From Labyrinthula sp. Ha (lineage: Eukaryota; Sar; Bigyra; Labyrinthulida; Labyrinthulaceae): DNA of 64,000 nt. Below are positions 36,382 to 49,947 of the stretch, in pieces (the first letter of the stretch is position 1; the number at the start of each line of letters is the position of its first letter). The position numbers and the translations under genes were made by a program. Location of the stretch: the NCBI GenBank assembly GCA_015227615.1, contig JAALGZ010000003.1, positions 1,550,001 to 1,614,000 on the forward strand, given 5' to 3'. Below the pieces are notes generated by a model, which was not told the DNA's origin, searched no databases, and saw only the letters and a program-made list of their open reading frames with translations.

Positions 36382-39300
36382 ATTGCTTATATCAATAACC
36401 TTTAAAATTTGGTTAGTAACATGATTCTAACTTTAGTGTCAACTAGTGCCAAAGAACACTATTGGGGTGCTTCAACAGTTCGGTTATTCCAATAAAAAGG
36501 AGATGTTGCACTGCCGCCGCTACTCTTACAAAGGATTGAGTTGCAAAGAGCTCTTCGCCACGAATTGTGGTGCCTTCCAACCAAGCACTTAATATTAGAA
36601 ACTAAAGCAAGGTAAAACCATAATTTCATTCTTCGTTATGACCAACAAAATTAATTATTTCCTTTGGCTTCTCATACTTCCTATTACTTGGTGCACATCC
36701 CCCCTAGCAGTACTAAGATCTGTGGCTTCATTCCTCCATATATATTAAGCTAAATCTATAGTGTAGCACCACATACTGAGTCCGGTATTCAAGATATCAT
36801 TTAAGTCTTGAAAATACTTACATTAAGTAAGATTAAGAAGCCTTTTCACTACTAAAATGTGCAGTTTACCTTTCCAGGTATTATCTAAACAATGATTCAA
36901 ATTTCTAAATGCTGACTTAATCAGAGTTTCAAGTTCTTTCAAATTCATAGTGTTTCAGGTGTTGACCTGAAGGAGTTGCTTTCTATTTCATAGATTAGCT
37001 CCCACTCACCTTTTTATTTTACGAAGTTATTTCTAAAGAGTATGTCTTTGGGTCATTTAAACGCCATATGAATTTCCTTTAGTATTTCACTCTTTAAGTG
37101 GAAATGTTTCTGCTCTGCTTTGTTTAAGCAATAGTCCTAGGGAGCTAGAGACAGTGATTCCATCATTATTTCGAGACTCGGCAGGTCTCAGTACTTACCA
37201 TGTCATGTCATTAAATCACAGCGGCACCAATCATAAATTTAGATAATAACACAAAATATAACTTATTTCGGACTTAGACTATCCAGTGCAATCTACTAGC
37301 CGTAAAATTGGGTAGATCTTGGAGCTTAATTACTGAAGCTATATGGCTGCTCTCATGACCGAGTCTGATCTGCTCTAATTGGTGGCTTAGCAAGTTTTCT
37401 ATGCTTAAAGTTAGCTAATTGTGTTATTTTATTACCTCATTAACTTTGTTAAAGTTTAATTCCAGTAAGAATACATTATTTAATTCTTCCTATCTCTTCA
37501 TTAATCATGTATCCGAATCAAGATTTGTTTTTCACGTATCAGGAACCCTCAGCTTCTAGATGACTTAACACAAGATTTTAATTATTTTTATATAGCTTAT
37601 TCTTAGTTATGTTAATTTTTCAAAGGAACCACTGGTGATGTAACCATCTACATATGTATAGTTTGTACTACCAATAGGGGCGCAGAATGAGTACTCGTTG
37701 GGGGCCCATTCAGACTAATGTAGAATTCTCCGAATCAATCAGCGAGCCTGAAAGGATCTTGATACCACTCTGGGTGATAAACTAGTTACAAATCCTAAAG
37801 TCAGGAATAAGCTACTCATTGATGAATTGTTGAGGAAAATCTTTAAAGAACTCATTGGGGAATTGAGTGAACATGTTTGGGGAGTGAACTAAGGAGTTTT
37901 GAGGATCTTCAATAAGAAACTCATTGTTGAACTTGAGTTTCATGACTGAGTCATGAGAATTCCAAAAAATTATCGAAATCTGTTACGCTTGAGTTTGAGG
38001 ATTCTCAAGTTTTCAATGATGAATTTTTCTCAGTCTGTAGTCATACGTACCATAGTTATTCTTTTCGACAGTAATGCCACCAGGAGCAGCATCTAGTACA
38101 CACCCGTACAGTAACAGCCCTACCTCGTATTTTATTGAATATATTTAATATCCTCATTCCGAAACTTAGCCCTAGATAAACACCTGTCTCGATATTCTTA
38201 TAGGGGATCTGATTTCAATCTACAGCTTTTCTACATATGGTTTAAAGTTTGAAGTCATTGCTTTCACCTGAATACTAATAATATTAGTTTCAAATGACAG
38301 CGTAAATTTTAAAGTTGCTTATTTTTCTAACTTACATATCTGTAGAGAAAAAGTAAAACTTGAAATGGAAAAAAATATTTTTGAGTCTAAAACCATGCTG
38401 ATTAATTGCATTTTCACCGCTAGCAAAGATTTTGGCACTATTTAAAAACTGGTATTGCGTAATTTCTTAGTAATTTTGTTAATATTTTTCTTAGTTAAAC
38501 GTGTTTTCCTCTTACCAATGTGACATGAAAGCTTGTTTTAACCTCTGTTGATAAGAATATTTTCTACTATAAGAGAAGATCCTCATAATGCTAAGCCAAA
38601 CTGAAATTTGCGGTATGGAAAAGTCAGTTGTTAATAGTTGTTGCAATAGGTGGTTATCGGACACATGACACGGTTGAATCATATAGACGTATGATTATAA
38701 GATATATAGGCATTGTAAAATACGTCAGAGATACTTTGATGGAGCCAAGAAAACTTTGCTACAAAATCTCATAAAAGTGAGATACTATGCTTGATCTCTC
38801 ATGTGTGTATCCTTTAGGTTTTCATTCTTGATAATATTTTAATAATTATGAAGCATTCTATTAGTGGATATTAAGCACGACCAAAAGAAACATCAAAGAA
38901 TATGAAGTTGAAGAATATGTATAACTCAAGCTAAATGACTAAAACTTATCGAAGAATGTTGGAAATCCAAAAAAGATATTTGGACCTAGTTCATATAAGT
39001 TCTGTCAAAATCTTTAATAACTTTCCTCCAAGAAGTAAATCAAACTCAGTCCTGGGATGAGCATGGACTAATACACTGGGCAAAAGATATGGTTCTGTGT
39101 TAATTGTTATTTAATCTATCTTTTATTAAAATTTCACTTGAAAAAGTGATTCTGAAAGACTCTGTCGGGCAGAGCAAAGCGGTGGATTTGTTCCGATGAT
39201 GTCAAGCAATGGAAGGAATGTTTGTAAAAACAACGTCACAAGAGGCTAAAACTTATATTGAATATTTATTATCAAAGTATAAATTATAGCAAAAAAAGCA

Positions 39301-39604
39301 GAGTATTGTAATATTAAGTAAGATAACGCTGCAGTTCGCTAAATCCTATTTACTTGTTTTTTTTTAGAAGTGACAAAGTTCGATAATGGTCCCCCACAAA
39401 ACTGAAGGTTTTTCCAAAAATTCTTTGCTTTAATAACAGTCTTATTCTGTGCCTCTAAGCCCTATTCTGAAAAATGTTTAGTGGGTTTCCTGTCAAAAGC
39501 TCATGTTATATCTTAAATTCTTCTGCCTGGTTTTCTGTCATTTAAATACAGTAATGCCATCTTGACATGTATAGAATTTAGATTTCCACAAACAAAAGAA
39601 AACC
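36382..39604. other. Gene-free interval with repeat copy D
   Basis: About 3.2 kb with stops in all frames. The one recognisable item is the TTGAGT-rich repeat at 37.81-38.04 kb. The last few hundred bases before 39605 should hold the promoter of the next gene. Confidence 0.5.
37813..38040. repeat. Dispersed TTGAGT-rich repeat, copy D
   Basis: The longest copy seen: repeated ACTCATTG, GGGGAATTGAGTGA and TTGAGG words. The stretch AAACTCATTG...TTGAGTTTCATGA...ATGAGAATT is clearly homologous to copy A at 25.23 kb. Confidence 0.6.
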
Positions 39605-42600
39605 ATGAACCAAATAGAATCCAACAAGAGCAATACTCCTTTAGGAAGGGACATTTTACTTGGAATTAGGTAAAATAAAACTGCTAGTATCATATTTAGG
39701 CGGTCAATTAATACCGGGACCATTGACGAAGACAAGTATATAGCAGAAATCATATCATGTTTTCAACTGTTTTTCGCAGAAAAAGTTGCTTTCTCACCGA
39801 AGAAGTCAAATTTACAAAATCAATCTACATCATCCGCACTAAGTATTCATTCTGATATAAAATCTTCTTCTCATGTTAATAATCTGCTACGTTCCTTACT
39901 CCATGTGTCCGCAACTTCTCTCGATATATTGAAAGGGACGGTGGATGGCACAAGCAATTTGCTTTCAGATTGCATTGCTTCATACTTTAATAATAGAACC
40001 GAGTTGATCGCTTCAATTTTTATATTACTAAAGTCGGGAAACACAGAAAAAGTTGCCCCGCTTTTTGATTTTATTCTGACAGAGTACATCCCTTCCACAT
40101 TTAAAGCAATTGGTTGGAGTAAGGAAAACAAGTTACATGGGTTTCATGGGCATGAAAAACAGGTTGAATTCATTGAACACTCTTTTCTTTCCGAGGTTAA
40201 TGACGTTATTATGTCTTTCTCGACATCCTTTATTGAGCTTAACCTTGAAATCGAGTACCCAGTGGTTGGAAAAATATGTGAAGTGTTGAACGAATCTGAA
40301 GAAAATAAGCTCTATGTTGCATCGGCTCATCTTTTCTGTCTTCTATATCTATCCCTGAGTAAAGATCCTTCTGGTCCAAGTTTTCATTCTTTAATGAATT
40401 CTTCTCAAAAGGCTTTGTTGAAATCTGCTTCCTCTGGATTTATCTTAAAAAATGAAGATATTCATTGGTTGGGTTATATAAAGCTAGTTGGTATCTTAAG
40501 AGAAGATATATCAGAACCTGTTTTGGATATTTACAAAGATATTGTTAACCAGGTACTTGAAAAGAACATAGGGGGAGATGTGCCTGATACAATGCTAGCC
40601 CTTCTTTCTGTAGTTGCAGGAAAACTACAGGTTTATAATGTGAGGTTTATTGAGTTCGTAGCTGATGTCTCACAAACTACGAATGCTCCCGATAGTTTGT
40701 TTGTTGCTGCCGCTAGTATGTTAGGTCAAGTATTTCTCAATGAAGATTCTTACAATCATCTGTTTGGCTTGATGAGCAACCTGGACATTGATATTTCATT
40801 TTCTTTTCTTCAAAACCTCATAAGGCATCATGTGAGTCGCATTGATATTGCATCACAAGCATCGACTATTTCACGTAAGGATCAAACGGTGCTTGGAGCT
40901 TTTATTTCAATTGTAAGCAATTTGGTGGGCAGATCTCCTAATCCTGAGGAAATTTTGAATAATCTGGTGGTATCAAATGACGTAGACTTTGTTAATTTCT
41001 GCGTCGTTATGCTCTCTTTTAGAATGGAACCAACTCTGCTTGCGGCGATATGTAGCTTTCTCACGGCCTTTATTGCTAAGGCAACTTCAGTTCAGATCGA
41101 ACAGTTAGCAGAGACTTTTAAGTCAAGGTCATTTCAACCTCTAATCTCTCAAATTCGAAACCTTCTCTTTGAGAGAAAATATTCTGGATCACTATATAAA
41201 GCCTTGGAGTTCTTGAGGAGCCTGAACAGTACAGGACAGAGCTTGGGTTTGGAGGTTCTTAATTTCCTCCTTGAAAATGCGTTTGCACCTCTAGTGTCTC
41301 AGCATGTGAGAGCTCCTGAAAATGAAAACAACCTTTTGCTAATTGGCTTAATTAATTTTTTTAGCAGCTATTTGGAATTGGGTAGCAGGTTTGGCGATGC
41401 TTTTCAAAACAATTCACTGCTCGACAACTTTTGGATTGGTGTGTCTAATTTATTGGAGATTCCGGATATATCCCAGAAGGGAATGGAGACTGCTTTTGAT
41501 GTTTACTTCGGTTTTTTCGTTTCCCCAAGCACCGATGGCCCATCTCAGCGTATACTGGCTCAGGGTAGTACTGAGATTACTACTTCAGTCCAGAGTGGGC
41601 AAGGTATGTTTAGACTTCCTGACAAGAAGCTTGATTTGCCGAGTTATTCCAGCTTTGTTGAAACTATTTTAGGATGGTTGAGTGAGCCTGAGGTTGCAGG
41701 ATTTGGCACCTTGAACAGGTTGGACAATACTCAAAGTCTACAAACAGAAATAATATCAATGTTTTCTCGGGTAATTAAAACTGGCTCTGAATATAATCAA
41801 AGCATAAAAAATTTTATGTCAAGTGCTGCAGCACTCGCTATTTTACCTTCTTTGACGAAAATGCTATGTTGTGTCGATTATGAAACCGGGGAGGCATTGC
41901 TTCAGGTAATTTTCAGTGTCGTAATCTGCAGCCAAAAAGGGTCTATGACGCTTTTTCGTGAAGTTGCTTTTGAAGTGTTTAGTTTTGTTCAATTTGCGTT
42001 ATTTAATAATCGAGTGCAAAACCTATCTTTTGTACTAGATCATGAATTTGAGGATGCAACTGTTCAAATATTCAAATGGACTCTTGACGACTTGATGACA
42101 CTATCTACAGAAAATGTGAAAATGCCAAGCATATCAACTGAGAGTTTATCATGGTTGCTTCAACTTGTATTCATCCTTCAACAATCCCAGGAAGAAACCA
42201 CGATGTTTTCCTCCTTCGACAACAAACCCTTCTGGATTTTATTTTGCGAAAATCCTTTCTTACTGTTCGAGGTTGAGGCTAGTGCAGAAACTTGTATACG
42301 AGCTTTGAAAGTAATCCTGACTGGAGCTCTATTTGAATTAAATGCTGAAACCTCTGCATCAACAGGAGAGAGATATGTATCCGTAGTATTTAGCGTAAAG
42401 GATTCTACTACATTAAGTTTACCAGTCTTCTGTAGCAATGTACTTAACTATGCTTCTCATGTAGATGAAAATTTACAAGCGGATATTTGCCAAGTTTTGG
42501 GACTTTATGTTCTATCAATTTGCTCAAATTCTGTGTACCTACAAATAGCTGAAGAGGACTACATTGAGATTGTCGGATCCACATTGACTGAAATTGTGAC

Positions 42601-43681
42601 TCCGATGTTATCTGAAACGCTGGTTGAAGTTGCATTGCGCGTTTTGAAGAGTGTTCGAGGGCTTATTCTGAAGAAGGATAGCCATAAATTTATCTTTGGA
42701 AAGCTGAGGTCCAAACTAGAAGAAAGTGTTCTAGAACATAGCACAGCTGCAGGTTCCTCCGTTTTGTACTTATCCTTCCTTTTACTGCTAGAATTAAAAG
42801 ATTTAATTTCACCTGAGATTGAAAGAAAAAAAGATGATCTGACTGAACTTGCCATTTTGACACTTGAAGCATACCTTGAAGATATCGAGGTTAAAGGCGA
42901 AGAGTCAGATCTAGCGAAAATTGCCGTTTTATTGCAATGGTTATCTACTGCATCGGATAATGAAGCTCTTCTCCAAGCAATTGAACTGAAACCAAACCTT
43001 GTCGCGGCCCTATTGAGTTTGGGGATTAAATGTTTCTCACTTCCAGAGGTAGGGGCTTCCTCAACTCTTGTTCCTTCTGTGTTCAACTTTGTTATACATG
43101 TGTTGACCTTTGGTTCTCAGCCTTTGATTCTAAAGGCAACAAGTGATAGTGTTCTTAATTTTGTTGGACAGCATTCCGATATTTTTTCAAGTGAGTTTTT
43201 ACCTTGTATACTAGATTTTCTCGGCTTTCTTTTTCGAACCGATTCTGAAAATTCAAAATTTCTTGTTGGCATCAAAGTTCAGACTTTTATTGAAAAAAAC
43301 TTTGATACTATAAAACGAATGCTTTCGTTAGACTACGCTGCTGAAAACCATATTGCTACTAATAGTGTTTGTAAGTTTCTCTCTATGGCTGTAATATTGT
43401 GGACAGATATTCAGACCGAAAAAACTGTGGTTAGTATACTAAAACAGTTGTTTGATGTTCTTGAAGAGTTAGTAAAAGCAGTTTTTCAAGAAGGAAGTTA
43501 TTTGGATATGAATGTCGGAGCAGATGTTTGTCTTTGCTACCTCAGTTTTTCAAAGTTTTTAAAAGATGTAGATGGAAAGAAATTGAATCATAACCTTCTC
43601 CAAGAGGTCAATCGAAGCTCTGTCATAAGTAAACAGCTGAAAGAAGCAAGTGCAGAGATAGCCCTGGCGATAAACTCCTAA
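39605..43681 (+). CDS. Large all-helical (HEAT/ARM-like) protein of unknown function, two exons
   Basis: Exon 1 (39605-39669, MNQIESNKSNTPLGRDILLG) joins exon 2 (39700-43681) across a 30-nt GTA...TAG intron (phase 2). Without that intron the long frame has no ATG. The product is 1348 aa with no membrane spans. It is made throughout of amphipathic helices with Leu/Ile/Val spacing (for example ILTLEAYLEDIE and ALLQVIFSVVI), as in alpha-solenoid scaffolds. I could not assign a family; large nucleoporins, karyopherin-like exportins and similar scaffolds would all fit this composition. No short catalytic motif is visible. The 4-kb exon contains no intron, unlike the intron-rich LRR gene further on. 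Confidence 0.85.
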
Positions 43682-46600
43682 GGTCTAAAGTGGAATAGGA
43701 TACATACTAACTTTGACGTACAAGGAAAAATTACTTCAAAACCTGACATTCATTTGCTGTCTCTGATTCTATATCTTCGTTTTAACCTCGGCAATGGACT
43801 CAATTAGGGTTTTTCGTATGTAACTGTGATTTCCTATTTTGTCTTTGTTCGCTTGAGGTACTTAATTCCAAATGAACGCCGAATTCTCTAATTATATACT
43901 CAACTAGTATCCATATGAGACAAGTGTTTATTCCCATACTGGACGCTAAAGTCGATTTTACTGCAGAAATGTATCTTCTCTAATGAGCTTGTGAATGTTG
44001 ACAAGCTTGTAATCAATTTTCTTTATTTTGTGGATCTTATTTGAAACACTCAAGAACACTATTGTTCGCATGAACATTAGAGGTCAAATTTTAATTTTCA
44101 ATTATATCCTGAAAACTTTCACCAAACGTTCTGCAATTCTAAATCAAGAAATTAAAGTTACATCCCCGAAACTAAGCCGTCTCGAGAGCAGTAAATTAAC
44201 AATTTAATGGATAAGAAAACAAATTCATTTGGCGAATTTTAGTCTATTAAAAATTATATACGACAAGTTTAAAATTGTGTAGCTCTTGAAACAGATCTTG
44301 CTAAATGCCAAGAACGCAGTACCTATGTTAATTTTACACAACTATTAAGAGTTAATTAGAGACGCAATATTTTGGAAAGTTGTTTGTTCAAAATATACAG
44401 CTCCTTCCGATAAATTAATTAATTAGGCTGTGGAAAGATTTCTTAGTCTCTGTAATCGTGCAAACAAAACACGAGAGTAGTGGATTTTTTTTTCATGGAG
44501 AGTTTCGATGATGTTACAAAGGATCGCCCGTATGAGCGAAGGATTTAATTGCTTTTGGGAAGTAAAAACTAGACGGAAGCCACTAGCACTAATCCTTAAA
44601 ATAAGAATGCTGAGATAATAATCCTTGTCTACTCACAGGAAAAAGAAAGTAAATAAAGTAAACTATACCATATACAATAACGTGAAAGTAAAAAAAAATA
44701 AGATTCTAATTGATTTAGATCAAACTTCTTGCAGAAATATCCAGTACTGTAAGGAAGGTAGTCAGATATCAAAGGTATTTCGTGGAAACTGAGCTCAAAG
44801 TCTGAGTCTTGCTCCAACTTAGACTGTTGCTGCATCCATCTGTATTTTTTTAGTTTGAAATATTGATGGAGTGTTGCCATTAATTAAAGGTAAATATCAT
44901 TAAAGCTCACATAATGCCCCCAGATATCTTGCACTGTTTTCACCATCAGGTTCTCAGTATAAAGTGATGAAACTGATTCTTAATACTCTAGCTAAATAAA
45001 ATAGATTTGGAGAAGAATATAAGAGTCCAAGGTTATGCACTATAGGTTTAATCTATATTCCTGTTTGGGGGAGGTAGTAGCACACCCCAAATTCTTGAAA
45101 ATGGGATAATCATAAGTTTTTAGCTTGGAAATTATTTATCGCTAGAAAGAAATAAGAGACAATACTCTACTCTCACTTCAGATAATCTTTGCTTGATTTC
45201 CTTACTTGAGTTTCTAACACACATTTAAAGGAATAAATTGATTGAGAGTGGTTAAGCAAGAAGAAGCATCTACGATTGCTTTAGCAAAATAATATATATG
45301 GGCATTACTGTACTACTTGCAGGAGTCAAAAGAACTTTATTGTTCTGAGAGGTCTAATCCCAAAATGTTAGTTTTATATTTAAGGCAAGATGCAGAAAAT
45401 CAAATGGGAATGAATTACCAATCTTCCTTCAGTAGTGGTTAGCTATATTTCACATTTCGCTCTTAGGGGTAGTGTTATTGCGTACTCTATTAAAAAGATC
45501 TACATTATTAAGTTTTTGATGCGCCTATGAAATGTTATATTTTTATCGAACGATATGAAATTATTTAGAACCAAAAAATGATTTTGAGGAAATATATTTT
45601 AAGAGCACGTAGGCATCGCTAATGTAGAAAATAATCTTACATCCACCCGTTTTTTTCTATCCAGCTACAATCTGAAAGTTGAACTTGAAAATGATTTCTA
45701 TAGATTTTCATTGAAAACCCTTGGGCATCCAAGAACCAACTATTGAGTTTTTCTAACAGTATTTAAAATGATTTGCATTATATGCCTTCATATTAAATCT
45801 CATCTGGAAGACAATCTTCCACTTATGATGAAATATTTATATTCAAGTTACTTGAAATCTTGTACATACTCTTGTGGTTCAATTTTTTAAGTCTCTGAAA
45901 AGGTACTTAGAACTGTAAGGAAGTAAGATATGTTTTGAACTTGCGTTTAAACTCTTGTAACGTAAATTTTGAGCCGAATTAAAAGCATCATATTGGCATG
46001 ATTGATAACCCATCTCCTTGTATATCAGAGTTGATGGTATTTGATGTCGTGCAATTTCTCAAGATGATTGTAAGGTTGGGCACCTAAAATTTGACAAGAC
46101 AATACTTTGAGACAACAAAATCTTCCTTAATTGCATATAAATCTTAAGTAACATATTTACTTTGCTTGCACCTGATTAATTCTTGCTCTCCATGTATTGA
46201 AGCATTTTATGTAAAGTTTGGGGCAGAATTAAAGAACCCATTCGCATATATTGGATATAGAGGAGAAACATGTCTCATCGCTTCTAGTTTCCCCTGATGT
46301 ATACAACATCCAAGAAACATCACCAAGCGAAACTCGAAATGCAGGTAAATTTTAAATATGAAAAGAGAATGTCAGTGGACTTCTGAAAAATGGTAGCGGT
46401 CCATGGCATTCAGAAAACATTATTTTTCATAGATTTAAAGCAGCATAATCATTTGGAGCTGAAATTTGGCAAATGTCTGCTACCTTCTACTTTCGAGCAA
46501 AATTTCATAATTCAATGTTTTATTTCCTATAGGTTATCTAGCTGTGGTGCTTAGACATAGATGCTTGGAACAGTTTCGCATATAGATAGCGTGACCAACA

Positions 46601-49600
46601 TAATGCTACTTAGCAGAAGCAAAATGTCGGTAGGTATCAGTAAGAATTTATCCTATACCTCACAAGTTGATCTATGAACCAAAATGTTGCAACCTGGTAA
46701 ATGAAATATGGAATTTTAAGCTGAATGAAGAGCAAGATCTATCGTTAAAACTCATTAATGATAAAAAATATTCTTTTTGGTAGAATGTGCTTAAAATTTA
46801 TAATCACATTCTTTTAACTAGACCTAGGGTTTGTTTTCTTTTTTATGAGGTTAATTATTTCCACCTAATTCTTCAGAACCTCAAGAAATGCTCGAGCTCA
46901 TGGCCTATATTTCTGTAATAATATGTATCTTCACCTGAATCCTCCCCATCAATTAAATGGAGTATGTGTTACTATTGCTTAGTTAAGTTGATTTTAAAGT
47001 GAGCAACGAAAACTTTGTTAATATTATCTTGTAGATTTACCAACAACAAATGGATGGACGAAGAGATGTTTCTGACTAACTCGCATAGTTTGAATTACCT
47101 TCAATTATGTAACGAGCTGTAGCTTTTCCTAAGTGCTTTGAACAAAGCTTGCAACTTTTTGTAAGTTTGATCTGCTCAATATTTTTTGAAACTATGTATT
47201 ATCTTGAGCATATGAATAAACTCATGGAATGAAGATCTAACTACGTTTGTTATCAGCTGTTAGTGATCTTCCTCTTACTCAGTTTCATATAATCCTGTCG
47301 GGAAAAGTGTATAAAATTGTGTTTCAGGTATATATATATTTCATTATCGTTCTGTGAGTAAACAACATAAAGCTCCTATTTCAACATCACATGATGTATA
47401 TTATAGATTTAACTAGGTAAAGGTTCGATGTCCCCGAGAGTTCGCTTCGTTTGTATGGGCAAAATATTACAATATTTGAAGGATTTCAAAAGAGTAAAAA
47501 AATTAAAAAAGTTCTTAGGAACGCCGTAGTCAGATGTTATGTGCACGGATGCACTGTTAAATTCCTGCTTAGTATTCACAGTTGAATTATGTTTGCAGCA
47601 CTCATATTATATTAATTTCATGACACGAAATTATATATATTCTTGTTAAATACTAATATCCATCTTCCGAAACAATAAATCGAAAGATCAAACATCTATG
47701 GGACTGTTTTAAGCTGCAAGACGCTACTTAAATTTTGTTAAAACTATTTTTTTTTAATTTGAATTTTCAAATTGGATACACAGAATCTAATATATGAATC
47801 TATGTTACACAGACTTGTTTTCATCTTATCTAACAATTGCTGAGGAGCATCACACTCCCAAGAAAACATAAAATCAAGATATTTCTAAGCACTACTTGAG
47901 TTATTCAACTATGGTATTATGTGCTAAGTTTATCTAAAGGGAACGCTATATTCTTCATTGAGTCGTGTATGAGAGGTTACTTGAAGACCCTCTTAATGTA
48001 AGCTACTTCACATATTATGTAAATTGGTAGTTAAGTAGCTATGATGACTAAATAACTTTGGAAAATTAACAAAAGAAATCTATTATTTAGTAACTATATC
48101 CAAAGACAGAAAACTTAGCAATTAAGCAACCTAGAGTTGCTAGTCGGTAATAACAAGCACTTCACTCCTAACTAAGCCTATAGATTATGACTAAACTTCT
48201 TCTAAGCTGATTCTAACCTTAAACAAAATAACACAGTAAAAATGAGCAAGGTCAACAAGGGCTACGCAATTAATTTATCTTGTTTGCAAAATCATAACGC
48301 AACTAAGCAAGCTAAGAAGATTCATAAAATAAAGTTATCCATTTTAAGCCATAATATTCCAGTGAAAAGGCTATAAAAAATTTAAAAGCACATTCTTTTA
48401 GGTTACTCAACTTAATTATTAGCGTATCACGATGAGGGATACATCACTAAAAAAACTTAGTGTTTATCAACAAGGTAGCAGCTGAAAAAGTTGCCAAGTT
48501 TTAACATTTTGCCATAAGGGAAAATGTTTAAATATAGATGGAGTTTATCTGCTGAAAATATTACTGTTGCCAGATTTTTCTATGCTTTTCGCTCACTGAT
48601 AAAATCAATTAACTAAGAACTTTGGATATTAAATTGGCACCCAGTTACCATTTATTATAGAGCCCAGAAGCACGCTTTGCACATTTCATTGGCTTTAGTT
48701 GGCGCAACAAAAAATGATTTAGAAAATCTCGTCTTGAAGCAAGACATATGTTCTAGCAATACTTCGATTAAGTTCTTTGGCTAAAAATTTAGCTGGCCGC
48801 ATTATATCAAGTACGTGAATAATAATAGAAGGTGAGATTGATTAAGCGATTATTGATATATGGACTACAAGAGTCTCTGAAAAGAAAACGTTGTAATTTG
48901 ATTTTGTTCAAGACTAAAACAGAGCATATGCAGTGTTAACTTTGCTTGGTTTTCGAGTATAGGTTTATAACGATCAGAAGCTCACTACGAACTTGTGGTT
49001 TGGATATTAAGAGTTTATATCCGAAATTCTATGTAATTTGAGCATCACGAATATCTGGATCATTATATTGCTACTAAATCCAAGCCAACCGGCTATGTTT
49101 TTTTTTCATAATCCATAACTAAGACATAAGGTTTATTTGTGCTACGTAGTATAAGGATTCTTGACTTGGATTCTTTACTAAAACTGTGCCCGCCTAAATT
49201 GTAAGGTCTATATTATAACCCAAAGATGGAGAACAGTAAGAGAAGGTTCAAGTTCTCTTAACGTGAAACTGAAAGCCTTAATAAAACCATTTGAATCGAG
49301 GTAAAATGCAAGGAGAAGTATTCATAGAGTTAATAGAAGCTGTCAATGACTAGCTTTCTCTGCAAAGGTCTCAACGAATGTTCTAGAATCAGTCATATCA
49401 ATAGATATTCTGCGAGAAGGTAAGGTGAACTCGCAGGAATTGTGTAAAGCTATCATTATATTCTGCTTTCAGGAAATGATTAAAAAAAAGTTTTCTCATC
49501 CGGCAGACACAAATTGTGTCATACAATTAACTAGTACAGAAACAGTTGATGATCCAAGAACAATCTCTATTAGGATGAAACTTGATTAGGGGATTGTGGA

Positions 49601-49947
49601 ATAAAGAATTTAGTTTGAGTAATGTTTTGTTTATAAAAGTAGGTATATTTGTGTTGGTAGTCTGATTCATAGTCGACTCAAAAATATCTTTGTACTGAGA
49701 TAGACTTTATTTAATAAAATATTTGGTTAAAAAAAGAAACCCTTTAGGAGTGATCAAGCACAAACTCTCTAGATCCTCATTAGCAATTATGCAGTGTCTT
49801 ATTTAAGCTGGACATGTACAAGAAAATTAGGAAGTGCACATTGTTACCAACATGGATTAAACTACCGTTTTTCCAAAATTAATCAACTACTTTGCAAATT
49901 TGCTATTGGCGAGAAGCAACATGTTACGATTGCTTGATCGAAAAAGT
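43682..49947. other. Gene-free desert
   Basis: About 6.3 kb, AT-rich with stops in all frames. An ATG-initiated frame on the minus strand at 44629-44880 (83 codons, MATLHQYFKLKKYRW...) is the only possible small gene, and I cannot support it further. I see no tRNA, clear transposon domain or long repeat. Confidence 0.45.

Noticed and set aside
42559-43086. Antisense frame of 175 codons in the large helical protein gene
   Set aside because: Its Ser-rich composition is typical of an antisense shadow; the sense frame continues far beyond it on both sides.
47401-47440. GGTTCGATG sequence considered as a tRNA T-arm
   Set aside because: No matching acceptor, D or anticodon stems could be drawn around it. 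I found no tRNA in the window by eye.
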